DNA from: Choristoneura fumiferana
Lineage: Eukaryota; Arthropoda; Insecta; Lepidoptera; Tortricidae
DNA length: 64,000 bases
Reading direction: 5' to 3'
NCBI RefSeq assembly: GCF_025370935.1
Contig: NC_133481.1
Location: forward strand, 20,176,716 to 20,240,715
The translations under genes and the position numbers were made by a program. Shown here piece by piece: positions 1 through 10,856 of the stretch (its first letter is position 1; the number at the start of each line of letters is the position of its first letter). The notes beneath the pieces are model-generated. The model made no database searches, was not told the DNA's origin, and was given only the letters and a program-made list of their open reading frames with translations.

Positions 1-354
1 AAGCTTTTGAGATGTTATGCGAATTCGAAAATCTTATAGCCTCTAAGATAGCAATGGATTCCCCAGTGAAAACCGATGATTGAGATGGTCCTTTCTGAGT
101 CAAAACAATTTGGTATTTGGGAATCCATACAGCTGATCCTACACTACCATTGGGGTCTAACTTAGAAGCATCTGTGAAAATGGGTAGCCAGTCCTCCCAT
201 TCTTGTAATTTTTTATTAAATTTAATATTGGCCGCTGGGCTATCCTTGTCAATGCCAAAATCAAGGATAACATTGGGGATGTAGGTTAAGGACTCATAGT
301 TGACCTCAAAAATAGGATTGGTGTTGGTCGTATATATAGAGGACGGAAGATTTT
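1..354 (-). pseudogene. LINE RNase H domain, N-terminal part
   Basis: The minus strand reads an RNase H beginning with IFTDASKLDPNG, followed downstream by VFTGESIAILEAIRF. These supply the first catalytic Asp (FTDAS) and the Glu (GES) expected in the family. The domain would degrade the RNA strand during target-primed reverse transcription. It is cut by the window edge, so the later catalytic residues cannot be checked. It follows the RT of the same element. Confidence 0.75.
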
Positions 355-1600
355 TCAACTTGGAATATGAGACAATGTACTTCGGTTTTTCCTTATTTGA
401 CCAATACGTGTTTTCAGATACTTCTTGGGAAAGCTCCTCCAGACGAGGAAGAAGAGGATGATTGGAGATAGAACACGCCTTAAAGATGAAACGGTCTGCC
501 AAGTATTGCCTGCGGAGGGAGAGGGGAGGATCCAAGCATTCAACCTGCATAGCGATTTTTGTGAGGATTTCATTGCACCTAGAGTGATACGCAGACATTT
601 GGCTTGAATCAGGTCCAACTTTTTAAGAGCATTTTTATTACAGGGTTCAATCACGAGCGAGCCATAGTCAAACTGACTGCGGATCACTGCATTGTACACG
701 AGCTTTTGGCAGTATGGGTGAGCGCCCCACCAAACCCCAGAGAGAGCCCGAAGAACATTAATACCCTTTTCGCATTTGCTGGTTACATACTCCAAATGCG
801 GAACGCCAGTCATCTTAGAATCCAGGAAGACTCCGAGGAATTTCACAGCGTCCAAACAGGGGATGACCTCATCATCATACCGGATATCCATGATAGGAAT
901 GGATCTGCTACGTGTGAAAGTTACTATGCAGCTTTTAGATGGTGATAAAGTCAGACCATGATCATCTAGCCAGATCTTGAGATAACTGAGCGCTTCATTG
1001 AGTTTAGAAGGAGCAGCATCTGTTGACTGAGAACTGGTATACAGCACCAAGTCATCAGCATACTGAAGTATACTACAGAAGGGGGAGACAGATTGTTCAA
1101 TATCATACGTATATATATTATAAAGAAGAGGGGAGAGCACCGAACCTTGAGGGAGTCCCTGCCATAGGGTACGAGGAGGGAGGAAACTATTGCCAGATCG
1201 AATTTTTATGGTACGTCCTATGAACAACTTACAAACAAAGTGAACTATCCTCGCAGGAATACTCAGCTGAAGCATTTTTGCTCTGAGTACTGGAAGAAGA
1301 ACATTGTCGTATGCGGCAGAGATGTCCAAGAAGCACCCAACGAGATGTTGTTTTTTGGAGAAGGCCAATCTAATGTCTGAGGTCAGAATCGATAAGTTGT
1401 CCATTGTACTTTTTCCTTTACGGAATCCGAACTGAGAGTTTGCGAGTAATTTTTCCTTTTCTACGAACCATTCAACCTATTCTTAATAAGATGTTCGAAA
1501 ATTTTACCAATTGATGCAGACAAAGCAATTGGGCGATAAGAGCTAGCTACCTGAGGGTCCTCCCTGGTTTAAGGAATGGGATAATAATTTGGCTCGTCCA
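355..1600 (-). pseudogene. LINE reverse transcriptase domain
   Basis: The open part (355-1404) encodes 349 residues with the RT blocks in order: CFLDISAAYDN near residue 24 (motif A Asp), GLPQGSVLSPLLYNI near 83 (motif B) and YADD at 115-118 (catalytic site), then KFLGVFLD in the thumb-side block. The region just upstream (1405-1600, minus) still reads a degraded SYRPIALS and SQFGFRKGKST in other frames, so the N-terminal RT blocks are separated by frameshifts. The catalytic residues are intact but the ORF is not. It lies downstream of the endonuclease remnant, as in an ORF2. Confidence 0.88.
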
Positions 1601-1753
1601 TTCCTGTGGGATTTCACCAGTCACGAAAAAAAATTGTTACAGTTTTAGTAGATGTTCCTTTGAGAAGCGATTAAGTTTCGCCGATAAAAAGATAGGGAAT
1701 GCCATCTTTCTCCGGGGAACTGTTACGTAGTCCATCTAAAGCCCAACTCAAGT

Positions 1754-2319
1754 TCAGTGAATGTGAAGGGATTGTCGAGAGGACCTAGTTCCGCAGGGGA
1801 AGGGAAGGGTCGATACAGGATTTCTCTGAACTGATGAAGGAGCCAATTTGTCCGCAAACTCTGCCAACCAGGAAGGAGGGTTAGGAGAGGCTGAACAAAC
1901 AGGATGGAAAGAGCCCCGAAATCTTTTAATATTTTTCCATACCAGCGATGGCGGGGTTAGGGTTGAGGCTTTCGCAAAATCCCTTCCCATCCTTTCTTTT
2001 TTGCTTTATTTAGGAGACGTTTAGTACGGGCAGAAATTTTTGATAGGCAAACAAAATCATCGGAAAGACCAGACTCATTAAACTTACGTTCCGCGTTGTC
2101 TCTTGCTTTGATCGCCGCCGCTGCATTCTGCATCCCACAGGGAGGTGAAGGGATTTTGCTACTACGTATTTTTTTCTTAGGGATGTACTTATCTGCTGCT
2201 TCTAGTAGAATCGATTGGAAGTAGAGGTATAAATCTAAGGGATTTGATAGGTTGGGATCTAGCTCTTTTAATTTATTTTCAATATAATGAGAGTAGCTTG
2301 GCCAGTCCGCTTTATCCAA
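1754..2319 (-). pseudogene. LINE ORF2 linker between endonuclease and RT, two overlapping frames
   Basis: Two minus-strand frames overlap here. The upstream one reads a helical, Lys-rich segment (YFQSILLEAADKYIPKKK, then AAAIKARDNAERKFNESG) like the EN-RT linkers of LINE ORF2 proteins. The usual PWWD/C motif has been damaged by a frameshift. The continuing frame shifts near 1970. No separate function is implied. Confidence 0.6.
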
Positions 2320-2329
2320 CCTATATTGA

Positions 2330-2700
2330 AGGAGGGGTTGGGGGGACGGGTGAGGGAAGAACAGAGGATGGCTGGGGAAATAATTATAGGAAAGTGATCA
2401 CTTCCGAATGACTGACTCAGAACCTGATAGGATAGCGAACACGAAAGATTGGAGAGCTAGCAGACAAATCCAGAACAGAGTTGGGGTTTTGTCCCGGGAT
2501 ATACCCGATGAGTGGGAGAGCCGTCGTTGATGATTACGACATTAATGTCATCAAACAGGTCCAGAAGGAAGGAAGAAATATGTCAAGAATTGTGATGAAC
2601 CCAGGAGGTTTATGACTATTTAAAATCAACCCATAATGAGGAGAGGAGGTGGGATCGAGAACAGATTGTAGAAAGGTCGGGTATTAAGTTGATATTTGGG
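2330..2700 (-). pseudogene. LINE APE-type endonuclease, C-terminal part
   Basis: On the minus strand 2412-2376 reads SFGSDHFPIIISPAIL, containing the SDHFPI signature with the catalytic Asp-His pair of APE-like endonucleases. Just upstream are FDDINVVIINDGSPT-like and NSVLDLS-like segments spread over more than one frame. The N-terminal half is missing or lies within the N run. In the family the enzyme nicks target DNA for priming. Confidence 0.7.
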
Positions 2701-2731
2701 TGTGGGATATAAATTGATACGCATTAATTCC

Positions 2732-3052
2732 NNNNNNNNNNNNNNNNNNNNNNNNNNNNNNNNNNNNNNNNNNNNNNNNNNNNNNNNNNNNNNNNNNNNN
2801 NNNNNNNNNNNNNNNNNNNNNNNNNNNNNNNNNNNNNNNNNNNNNNNNNNNNNNNNNNNNNNNNNNNNNNNNNNNNNNNNNNNNNNNNNNNNNNNNNNNN
2901 NNNNNNNNNNNNNNNNNNNNNNNNNNNNNNNNNNNNNNNNNNNNNNNNNNNNNNNNNNNNNNNNNNNNNNNNNNNNNNNNNNNNNNNNNNNNNNNNNNNN
3001 NNNNNNNNNNNNNNNNNNNNNNNNNNNNNNNNNNNNNNNNNNNNNNNNNNNN
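2732..3052. other. Assembly gap (321 N)
   Basis: A continuous run of N separates the LINE from the next repeat. Reading frames drawn across it are meaningless. Confidence 1.
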
Positions 3053-3625
3053 TGGTAAAATAAACGAACTTATTTTTAATTTGCTAGACTGTTCGTCAGA
3101 GTCGGAAAGTGACGCTCCAAGTGTGGAATAAATTATATTTTTCATCACACTTGCTCGTAAACAGAGTCGTAACATGCAGGCTATCTTGGTTGCAACCCCC
3201 CAAATAAAACCCTCGACCTTAATGTGCCTGTCATGAAACCCGTGGTCGGTAAATGAGTCATTGCCCGTACTAATTTTGTTGTCATGAAGCCCAAGGTCGG
3301 TAAATGAGTTGGATACTGCGTGGCGTGCTGGTCGTGCTGGCGTGCAGGAGCACGTCGGGCGCATGGTCAGGCTGGGGGAGGGCGGCGCGGAGGCTGGCCA
3401 AGAGCGTAGTCAGCGGTATCGGCAATTTTAAAAAAATATTAGTTTTTCTTTTACAAAATATACAATTTTACTCGCAAATGTGATGAAAAACATTGTATGT
3501 CGCACGGGCGGTACTAGAATTACGAACATCGACTAACTAAAGCTCAGTCTTCGACTTCGGGCTTCTAATAGACTCTCGTTCGTAATTCCTTGTTTATCGC
3601 CCTTAAGACACAATGTACTATTCTT
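3053..3625 (-). repeat. Unclassified dispersed repeat R1, copy 1
   Basis: The tail (TCATCACACTTGCTCG) is at 3143. A doubled motif of the form TTTACCGACC..GGG.TTCATGA (minus strand) lies at 3230-3310. A GC-rich centre follows, and then a hairpin end with arms at 3506-3527 and 3578-3602. The family recurs at 15813-16447, 16972-17065 (part), 40440-40955 and 57527-57985. I do not recognise a transposase or RT in it. Confidence 0.75.
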
Positions 3626-3687
3626 TTCGAGGACTTCTTCTCTTGACTGTTTTTTCTTGAGGTTAGCCATTCTAAAAAATAAAATAA

Positions 3688-3822
3688 GTTTTCAAAGTCA
3701 AAAGTCAAAGTCAAAATATCTTTATTCAATTTAGGCTATGAATGTCAAAAAAAATCTACCACCGGTTCGGAAAAACCTCTGCTGAGAAGAATCCGGCAAG
3801 AAACTCAACGAGGTATTATTAC
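3688..3822 (-). repeat. LINE 3' end fragment (L-A family)
   Basis: On the minus strand it ends in the tail GACTTTGACTTTGAC and contains the blocks CTCGTTGAGTTTCTTGCCGG and AACCGGTGGTAGATTTTTT. The same 3' UTR follows an ORF2 C-terminus at 14772-15240, which shows it is the end of a LINE. This copy is short and 5'-truncated. Confidence 0.8.
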
Positions 3823-4935
3823 AAATAGTGATATTTTATAATTTAGTTTTATAGTAAAGTAGGTATCTAAGTGTTTATATTTTACTTGAAATAAGTGCAT
3901 TGAGTCAATAATGTTGTAAATGCAAAGTTTTAAATGTAAAAGGCTTAAAAATGAAATTATAATTATGTGGATGGGCTTCAAATTTCCACCAAAACCACCA
4001 AAATTGATCCACCAAAATTAGAAAAAGTGCATAAAAAATGATTAAAAAAAACCGTATCATTCACTTCCAATTTAACTTAATATTTTAAAAAGGAAACTTT
4101 TAACATGCCTCGCATATACTTCATACAAAAACAAGTATTGCTAAGTCATTAGTTACATACACCACCAAAATTGCATTAAAAAGTATTTTAACACACCAAA
4201 ATTAGATACTTACGTGCTTGGCGGACAGATCCAGCAAGATATGGCACGTGTGTCATCGCTCAGTGCAGGAGCGGAACTAAACGCACAGGTTAACACACGT
4301 TTGTTGGTCTTATTGCGTTTCGTTCGACCACAAAAACATCTTCAATATTTACCACCAAAATTGCCAATTTCACATGGACAACTTTTAGTGCCTAGTTTTG
4401 AGTATAAATTCATGTACTAATATTTATTTATATATTCTTATAAGATACTTGAACTAATGAAGAATAAAATACAATGCATTTTTAGTTAAATAAATGGATG
4501 TTATGGTTCTATCATAGACATTCATCAAGAACAACGGATACTGGACGCCACACCAAAATTATGATTTGAATGAAAAAAATATTTTTAATAAACATTAATG
4601 ACTTTTATAAAACTTTGCAATTTGGCTTAAGATAAAAATTTGTGTTTCTTTTAGAAAAAAAATTAAACCTCTAAAACAATTAGTCCACACCATAATTATC
4701 AGCTCTGCCGCCAAATTTTCTCGCTGAGATAATCACCCAGAGGTTACATCGCATATCACAGTCTCTTTGTCGTGCCTTATAATTGAGTACCTACCATTAA
4801 AACAGTCAGAAGCGCGCTTCGGCCATGATCGGGACGCCTGCCTACTCCCACGCCGATCGGCAATCTATAATTCAACAGAAATGGCAACTTCTATGATTTA
4901 CTTACGCCGTACTGTCGTTTCAGCAAAATTTTTTT
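3823..4935. other. AT-rich stretch with six copies of CACCAAAATT
   Basis: No gene is recognised. The decamer CACCAAAATT occurs exactly at 3996, 4010, 4163, 4194, 4353 and 4551, all on the plus strand, with a near match at 4688. The rest is simple AT-rich DNA. Confidence 0.7.
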
Positions 4936-4939
4936 TTTT

Positions 4940-5215
4940 ATTCGACTAGATGGCAAACGACCATGTGGGTCTCCTGATGGTAAGAGATCACCACTGCCCA
5001 TAAACATCTGCAACACCAGGGGTATTGCAGACGCGTTGCCAACCTAGACGCCTAAGATGGGATACCTCACGTGCCAGTAACTTCACCGGCTGCCTTACTC
5101 TCCACGCCGAAACACAACAGTGCAAGCACTGTTGCTTCACGGCAGGATTAGCGTAGCGAGCAAGATGGTGGTAGCAATCCGGGCGGACCTTGCACAAAGT
5201 CCTACCACCTGCATT
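4940..5215 (+). repeat. Dispersed repeat R2, copy 1
   Basis: Begins with ATGGCAAACGACCATGTGGG and the phrase TCTCCTGATGGTAAGAGATC, and ends at TCCTACCACCTGCA. Six further copies are in the window (7211, 25364, 28630, 38150, 47140, 63136). It contains no protein motif, RT or tRNA boxes, and open frames through it recur in every copy because the sequence does. It is probably a non-autonomous element, class not settled. Confidence 0.8.
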
Positions 5216-5762
5216 TTTCGCCAAACTTCACTTCCAAAAAACTTATCGCAGTAGTTTCATTTCCCAGACGATCTTTAGCATTTAACATTTCGCATTTTAT
5301 TCATTTGGCATAATTTTACATTGTCAAGTTTTATTATGACAAACGTTTATTAAGCAAACGTTTTTTTTTTGGCTAATATTATATTCCAAAAAAATGTTTG
5401 TTCAAAATAACACTTCGCACACGATCCAACCACAGAAAACAACTGCTACCAGAAAAGTAGATTAGATTAGGTTAAAACTGCATCCCCCACAGAAACGAAC
5501 GCTACCAGAAAAGTAGGTTATTATGCCATGCAATATTTTGGGAAGAGTGGTTTATGCAAAACGATACATTTCACTAAATACTTAATACTTGGTAATATGA
5601 AACATGACTAGTTATTTTTTTAAAACAAAAATGTGCAAACTTGGGAAAGTTTTTTGCCCAGACATTAGTAATCCTTTACTTACAACTACGAAATAGATAG
5701 TGCCACGAAAGTCGCAGTGAATGATTATACACCGTTACAAGAACTGATTGCACAAAAGGAAA
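5216..5762. other. AT-rich sequence, old repeat debris
   Basis: Contains a doubled phrase GCTACCAGAAAAGTAG (near 5444 and 5500) and a segment with CAAACGATACATTT that recurs near 46950. I see no coding potential. Confidence 0.4.
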
Positions 5763-6086
5763 ATCTTCTTCTTTTCTCTTAAAATATGGCTTTTCTGTTC
5801 TAATTAATAGGACAATTTCGCCAGTGTCAAGATAAACTCTCTTTGAGAGGGACGTTGTACGGTGATTGTAGTTTTTGCAACTTGATAGTAAAATTCCAGA
5901 AACCACGTGGAGACAACTTGCGCATTAAAAAATGTCAGACACGAGAGCAATATATAATTTTGGGATCAGTGTTCACTGTTAAGGTTAATCGCCGCATAAA
6001 ACATTATCAAAATTAAGCCAAAGAAACAGAAATAGCAAAATTAGATATTGTCTACATCCGCCATGTTCGAATGCTACAAATCGAAT
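5763..6086. repeat. Inverted duplicate, left copy
   Basis: This segment matches 9683-10025 in reverse complement at high identity by eye, for example GTTTCTGGAATTTTA and GTCTCCACGTGGTTTCTGG read from the other strand. The two copies lie 3.6 kb apart in opposite orientation. No protein family is recognised. Most likely both are copies of one transposable element. Confidence 0.8.
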
Positions 6087-6099
6087 CCAAAAGGTGAAT

Positions 6100-6177
6100 G
6101 AATGAAATGAACAGTTCCCGAGGGAACAGCGCGCGATTACCGGATTTCAGGCGGGCGAAGCCGCAGGCAAAAGCTAG
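6100..6177 (+). mobile_element. Helitron-like 3' end
   Basis: Ends GCGGGCGAAGCCGC...AAAAGCTAG followed by T, the shared 3' end of the Helitron-like elements at 10684, 43248, 51117 and 61534. No 5' end is visible, so it is truncated. Confidence 0.55.
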
Positions 6178-6184
6178 TTGTGAT

Positions 6185-6260
6185 ATAATTTTTGTTTTGA
6201 AAAAATGACCTGTTACGATTCTTGTGGCGTATTCTACTTGGCAATAATGGTCTTCCTGAA
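6185..6260 (+). repeat. LINE 3' end fragment (L-B family)
   Basis: Diverged copy of the 3' UTR block containing CTTGGCAATGATGGTCTTTC, better preserved at 44480-44626 and, inverted, at 13450-13612. Confidence 0.55.
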
Positions 6261-6460
6261 AACGCTGCTAATATAAAAAAAAAACATGTATAAGACATTT
6301 GACTTGTAAAAGATACTTTTGTGACCTACTCACAGAAGTACTTTATTGTAATATAACGAAGTAACCAATTACCTAATTATATTTATTAGTAACAAAAATA
6401 TACATAAAAATACATTAAAATTAGACTAATTTAAAAATATTAATAAAAGTAAAACAAACT

Positions 6461-6612
6461 AATATTTGTAGGTACAATGTGATTAATGTGGTATTTATTC
6501 AAGTTTATTAGATGTAGTTTAGTAACTATAACTAATAAACTTGAATAAACTTCTTGATCACCCTACATATATTATTAAATTGTAATCGCATTGTACCTAC
6601 AAACAAATATAG
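6461..6612. mobile_element. Foldback (MITE-like) element
   Basis: The left end has TTTGTAGGTACAATGTGATT and the right end its reverse complement, AATCGCATTGTACCTACAAA, with a second inner inverted pair TTCAAGTTTATTA/TAATAAACTTGAA. It would fold into a long hairpin. There is no coding content. Confidence 0.7.
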
Positions 6613-7205
6613 ACTCCTTAACTCAAAAAATCTTTAATTTAAGATTAGAAGCTAAGGTTAATCAAGTTTGCATATAATTTTAATTTTAATTGAAATGAAA
6701 AGTTTAAATTAAAATTTTTAGTTTTTACAACTTCCGTTCTTTTTCCGTGAATTTCTAAAAGTCTATTCTTTTTTCTTATCTACATCAAAAAGGCAACCTT
6801 TTTACAAAATTTCAACCTTCTAAAGGCTAAGATTTTGGGTCGCTCGTTGACGAGCCTTCAATCAGTCAATCAGTGAGGATTTTTGTTTTTATAATGTATA
6901 GATTGATAGATTGAAGTCCAATAGTTTATCAGCCGCTTATGTTGTATTGATAAGTCAGTAATCAATGGCACATGCGTCACATACAAGCGATTTTTCAAGT
7001 CACGCTGATGGGACATTGATCAATGACGCCATTTTGATTCGGATTAACCTTTTTAGATTTTTCGATTAAGCGTAAATTAAAACAATTTTTGTTTCACAAG
7101 TGCTAAGTACGTTGATTATTTTTATCTAATGTGAAATACTTGCTGATGCGCGGGACTTCGACTGCGAAGATTTTTATAACCCCACACATCAGTGACCCCA
7201 CAGTA
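6613..7205. other. AT-rich intergenic sequence
   Basis: No gene seen. Near 6840 lies a short phrase CAATCAGTCAATCAGTGAGG of the kind common in lepidopteran LINE debris. Confidence 0.4.
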
Positions 7206-7210
7206 ATCTA

Positions 7211-7497
7211 ACTTTTTTTTTGACTGGATGGCAAACGAGCAAGTGGGTCTCCTGATGGTAAAAGATCACCACCGCCCATAGACACCTGTAACACCAGGGG
7301 TATTGCAGATGCGTTGCCAACCTAAAGGCCTAAGATGGGATACCTCAAGTGCCAGTAATTTCACCGGCTGTCTTACTCTCCACACCGAAACACAACAGTG
7401 CAAGCACTGCTGCTTCACGGCAGGATTAGCGAGCAAGATGGTGGTAGCAATCCGGGCGGACCTTGCACAAGGTCCTACCACCTGCAAACTTCCCGGG
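7211..7497 (+). repeat. Dispersed repeat R2, copy 2
   Basis: Near full-length copy of the R2 family, from GACTGGATGGCAAACGAGCA to CCTACCACCTGCA. It resembles the copy at 4940 closely, apart from scattered substitutions and a small indel. Confidence 0.85.
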
Positions 7498-7916
7498 TAA
7501 AAAATATTCTGTATCCTTTCTAGGGTCTTCAATTATCTCCAGCATTAAATTTCATATAATATTTCGTTCAGCGATTTATGCGTGAATAAATAAAAAACAA
7601 ACAAACTCACCATGGGCACTCTTTTCATATCCCCCATTGTGGAACTATGCGAGCAATAGTTTTATACTTAAAAAGAGCGTGTAGGTTATATAATGATAAG
7701 TATGTAAATCTAAATATTTTCAGTAATAAGTTAAGTGGGTTTAAAAGACAGTCCATGCAGTGTATAGCAGAATGTGAGTAGGCTGAGCTTTCATTGAATA
7801 AGTACATTAATATATAATTTATCTTTGTTTTTGGTATGTAAAGGTGCTTCAGTTTCATTTAGTATTATATTTAGTTTTATGTAGTATAAATGTAAAGTTT
7901 CAATATACAACCAACC

Positions 7917-8062
7917 TGCCACTATTCACTGTCACTATTGTACCGTTTTTATCAAACTTTAAACCTAAAATTGCTAAGTGGCTCCGAAGCGGTAACGTTT
8001 CGTGTGCTCTGCCTACCCCATTTGGGAATACAGGCGTGATGTTTGTTGTTGTTGTTGAAGTT
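7917..8062 (+). repeat. SINE-like repeat R3, 3' part
   Basis: Has the block GCGGTAACGTTTCGTGTGCT, then CCCCATTTGGGAATACAGGC, and ends in a TGTTGTTGTTG tail. Longer inverted copies lie at 30033-30262 and 56755-56985. The short simple-repeat tail suggests a SINE or LINE 3' end. Confidence 0.65.
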
Positions 8063-8413
8063 CAATATTTGAAAGAAAGGAAGAAAGAAAATAAATTATT
8101 TATAACAGCAGTGACACATTACACAGGTTAGAAAAAAATATAATAAGAAGTTGCCGCTATAAAAATGAAACTGTAAGTCTAGTTTACTTAAAAATTGTAT
8201 AGTAATATATATAGCTATAAGTGACTGTTTGTTTATGAATAAATAAATAAAATAAAAAATAAAATAAAAAGATTTCAATAGGTGTATAAAAAATGAAATC
8301 ATCATTCATCATCTTTTTAGCACGAAGTTTCATGACCATCAGTTTTGACGTTGTAATTAGATACGGGTATTGCATGATCTTGTATTGCGTATTTCGCGCC
8401 CTTACTAACGATC

Positions 8414-8759
8414 ATACTGGGTGTGGCCTGTAATACAAGTAAAAAATTAAAACATAGATCGTCCTCGTCAATCTGAACAACATTAGTTCAGCGACTTTTA
8501 AAAATAATGGAGTCTGAATTTTCCTTTTTTCTTACAAATTAAATACTGCTATCAATGTACGCCATCCTAGAACACAACTGACGTCGCCTGTAATGCTACA
8601 AACATCAAGCATTTTGCTTTACATTGCTTCTTCGAATCAACTGTAAATAAAGTGTAATAAAAATTAAAAAAACTAATTATTTTTGACTAATGTTGTTCAG
8701 TTTGACCAGTATGATCTATGTTTTAATTATTTGCTCGTATTACAGGCCACACCCGGTAT
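8414..8759. mobile_element. MITE with long terminal inverted repeats (M1), copy 1
   Basis: Outer ends ATAC(T/C)GGGTGTGGCCTGTA are inverted at 8414 and 8759. Similarity of the two arms continues for about 75 bases, through CTGAACAACATTAGT. A second, damaged copy lies at 19061. I see no clear target duplication and no transposase. Confidence 0.85.
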
Positions 8760-8964
8760 ACTCATCAGTACCATGGCGACGGAAATACAACATGCTATAA
8801 ATATACAAATATTGTAAACCCACCCTTAGTGACCCAAAATGAAGTGTTGATTTGTTTTCAAACTTCAATCGAAATCAGCAGGCAGATTGTGAGCGAAAAA
8901 TAATTTATCGAAATAACATTTTATAATTTTTATTGTTATAGCAACATATATATTTAATTATGGC

Positions 8965-9245
8965 ATCTCTTGCTGGCTGCAGTACGAATGGGCCGGCTCG
9001 ACCGGGTTAGTAGGTTACCTACCACACTCCCTCAGAATACCGGCGTGAAATAGTAGTTTTGCTACTGTGTTTCGTCTGGTGAGTGGGAGATCCGGAGGCC
9101 CAACTCCCCTCCCCCCTTGCCCCCTCCTTTATCCTCCTCCCCTTTAGGCCGGCAATGCACCCGCAGTCCTAATAATGCTGTAGGTGTCCATGGGTGGCGG
9201 TTATCGCTTACCATCAGGTGACCCGCATGCTCGTTTTCCAGCTAT
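8965..9245 (-). repeat. Dispersed repeat related to R2 ends
   Basis: Contains CCGGCAATGCACCCGC and ends in a block that reads on the minus strand CATGCGGGTCACCTGATGGT. The same block recurs at 10385 and, diverged, at 20085. Non-coding. Widely seen in Lepidoptera by my recollection. Confidence 0.6.
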
Positions 9246-9682
9246 TTGATAAAAAAAACTTAAGTTAGTTCTTTTTGTCTTTTTCTTTTTATATGTATAT
9301 AAATTCTATTGTACTTTCTTAGGATGTAACTGTTAAATTAAATTTTTCGATGTGTTGCAAACTTGTACCCCGTTGTTTTCCCTCAGGACTCCGTCACAGT
9401 TTCACGCCTCTTTACGAGGTAAAAAGTTAATAAGCGGCGGCGATATATTCGCTGTCAGACGCTGCGCGGGCGCCGACACATCGATGCATAAAATTATTTT
9501 AGTAAGAAATCATTACGGGCCGGCCGCGACTATGCGCAATTAGCGATACAGCGATCGCTTCTTTTCTTCATTGCATGTGCTGCTAGATTCTGAGTCTGTC
9601 TAATGGAAGTTGAACCCGACCATTATTTGAGTGGCAACATTATTAAAATGTCATGGCCAAATAGACACTTGAGAGAAGTTCA
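9246..9682. other. Intergenic sequence, no feature recognised
   Basis: Includes a GC-richer patch (9410-9570) with GCGGCGGCGATATATTCGC and CAGCGATCGCTTC. A 63-residue frame across it has no recognisable family. Confidence 0.3.
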
Positions 9683-10025
9683 GATTCGATTTGTAGCATT
9701 CAAACATGGTGGATGTAGACAATCTAATTTTGCTATTTCTGTTTCTTTGGCTAGTTGAAGTATAATTTTGATAGTCTTTTATGCGGCGATTAACCTTAAC
9801 AGTGAAAAGTGATCACAAAATTCTATATTGCTCTCGTGTCTGGCATTTTTTAATGCGCAAGTTGTCTCCACGTGGTTTCTGGAATTTTAATATCAAGTTG
9901 CAAAAACTACAATCACCGTACAACGTGACAAAGAGACCGTACAAAGAGAGTTTACCTTGACACTGGTGAAATTGTCCTATTAATTAGGACAGAAAAGCCA
10001 TATCTTAAAAGAGAAGAAGAGAAGT
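9683..10025. repeat. Inverted duplicate, right copy
   Basis: Reverse-complement partner of 5763-6086. It starts GATTCGATTTGTAGCATTCA and ends AAAAGAGAAGAAGAGAAG. Differences are scattered substitutions and small indels, so the two copies are not recent. Confidence 0.8.
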
Positions 10026-10370
10026 TTAGATTTGAGTGTAGTTTATTATTACGAGCTTTTGTATTGTGAAAAAGAACGCGTTTCCTCTCCCTATCCTCTA
10101 TCGTGCCTCGCTGTCCGCCAATTCGTATCTACTTTAGTTCTACTCGCTTCTTGTCCATCGTCGGTGGTGGAATAATGTCTTAAAACGGACGCGTACCGTT
10201 GCTGGTTTAATTATGGGACTATTTACGTACAGCAAAATTATGTTGCAGCCTCTATAGACTCACGGCAGCCCTTTCTCGCCTGTGAAATGCCTTTGAAACC
10301 GCAAAAAACTTATAAAAATTGAGGAAAACCTGACTTAACGATACAAGATGAAACCCATCACATTTTTATA
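10026..10370. other. Intergenic sequence, no feature recognised
   Basis: No coding signal and no repeat shared with the rest of the window. Confidence 0.3.
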
Positions 10371-10374
10371 TAAG

Positions 10375-10510
10375 CGGGCAAATTAGCATGCGGGTCACCT
10401 GATGGGAAGCAATCACCGCCGCCCATGGACACCTGTCAACACGAGGGGTATCACAGGTGCGTTGCCGGCCCTTTGAGAGACTGGTAGGCTCGTTTTTTAA
10501 AGATCCCTAA
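10375..10510 (+). repeat. R2-related fragment
   Basis: Has GCATGCGGGTCACCTGATGG, then AATCACCGCCGCCCATGGAC and a GGCAACGCACC-type block (inverted). It resembles the ends of 8965-9245. Confidence 0.6.
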
Positions 10511-10683
10511 GTTGTTCCGCTCCGGAAACACTGTCACAGGAAGTAGATTGCCAATCATCAAGGTGATTTCATTTTATTTCATTTTTAGGGGAAAAAATAT
10601 AATTTATTTACACATATTCTATAAACTATACATAGAAAGATACATTAGAAAGTAATCTTATATAAATCTTATCTATCTATCTA

Positions 10684-10856
10684 TCTATATAAATAAAAAA
10701 TAATCTTAAAATGAGTTGCTAAGCGCAAAACTCGGGAACGACTGGTCCGATTTCGCCAATTCTTTTTTTGTTGTGTTCGGTTCTATCAGGAGAAGGTTTT
10801 TATGGAAGAAAATACAGAAAAAATAAAACGGGGGCGAAGCCGCGGGCAACAGCTAG
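10684..10856 (+). mobile_element. Short non-autonomous Helitron-like element
   Basis: Starts TCTATATAAATAAAAAATAA right after a TATC microsatellite and ends GCCGCGGGCAACAGCTAG. It is bordered by A on the left and T on the right. TC at the 5' end, CTAG at the 3' end and insertion between A and T are the standard Helitron terminal rules. Inside is the phrase AAAACTCGGGAACGACTGG. At 173 bases it encodes nothing. Confidence 0.7.

Larger units (their letters stand above)
1..2731 (-). mobile_element. Degenerate non-LTR retrotransposon (LINE) with EN, RT and RNase H, open at the window edge
   Basis: Read on the minus strand, the stretch gives in order an APE-type endonuclease C-terminus, a linker, a reverse transcriptase and the start of an RNase H domain that runs off the left edge of the window. 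The reading frame is broken several times, so it is a dead copy. An RNase H domain after the RT is known from the I/LOA/Loner group of LINEs; I infer that group but cannot fix the clade. The 5' end is lost in or before the run of N. The window starts exactly on a HindIII site, so the missing 3' part probably lies in the neighbouring clone. Confidence 0.85.

Noticed and set aside
2684..3364. 226-residue frame across the N run
   Set aside because: Most of the residues are unknown; the rest is R1 repeat.
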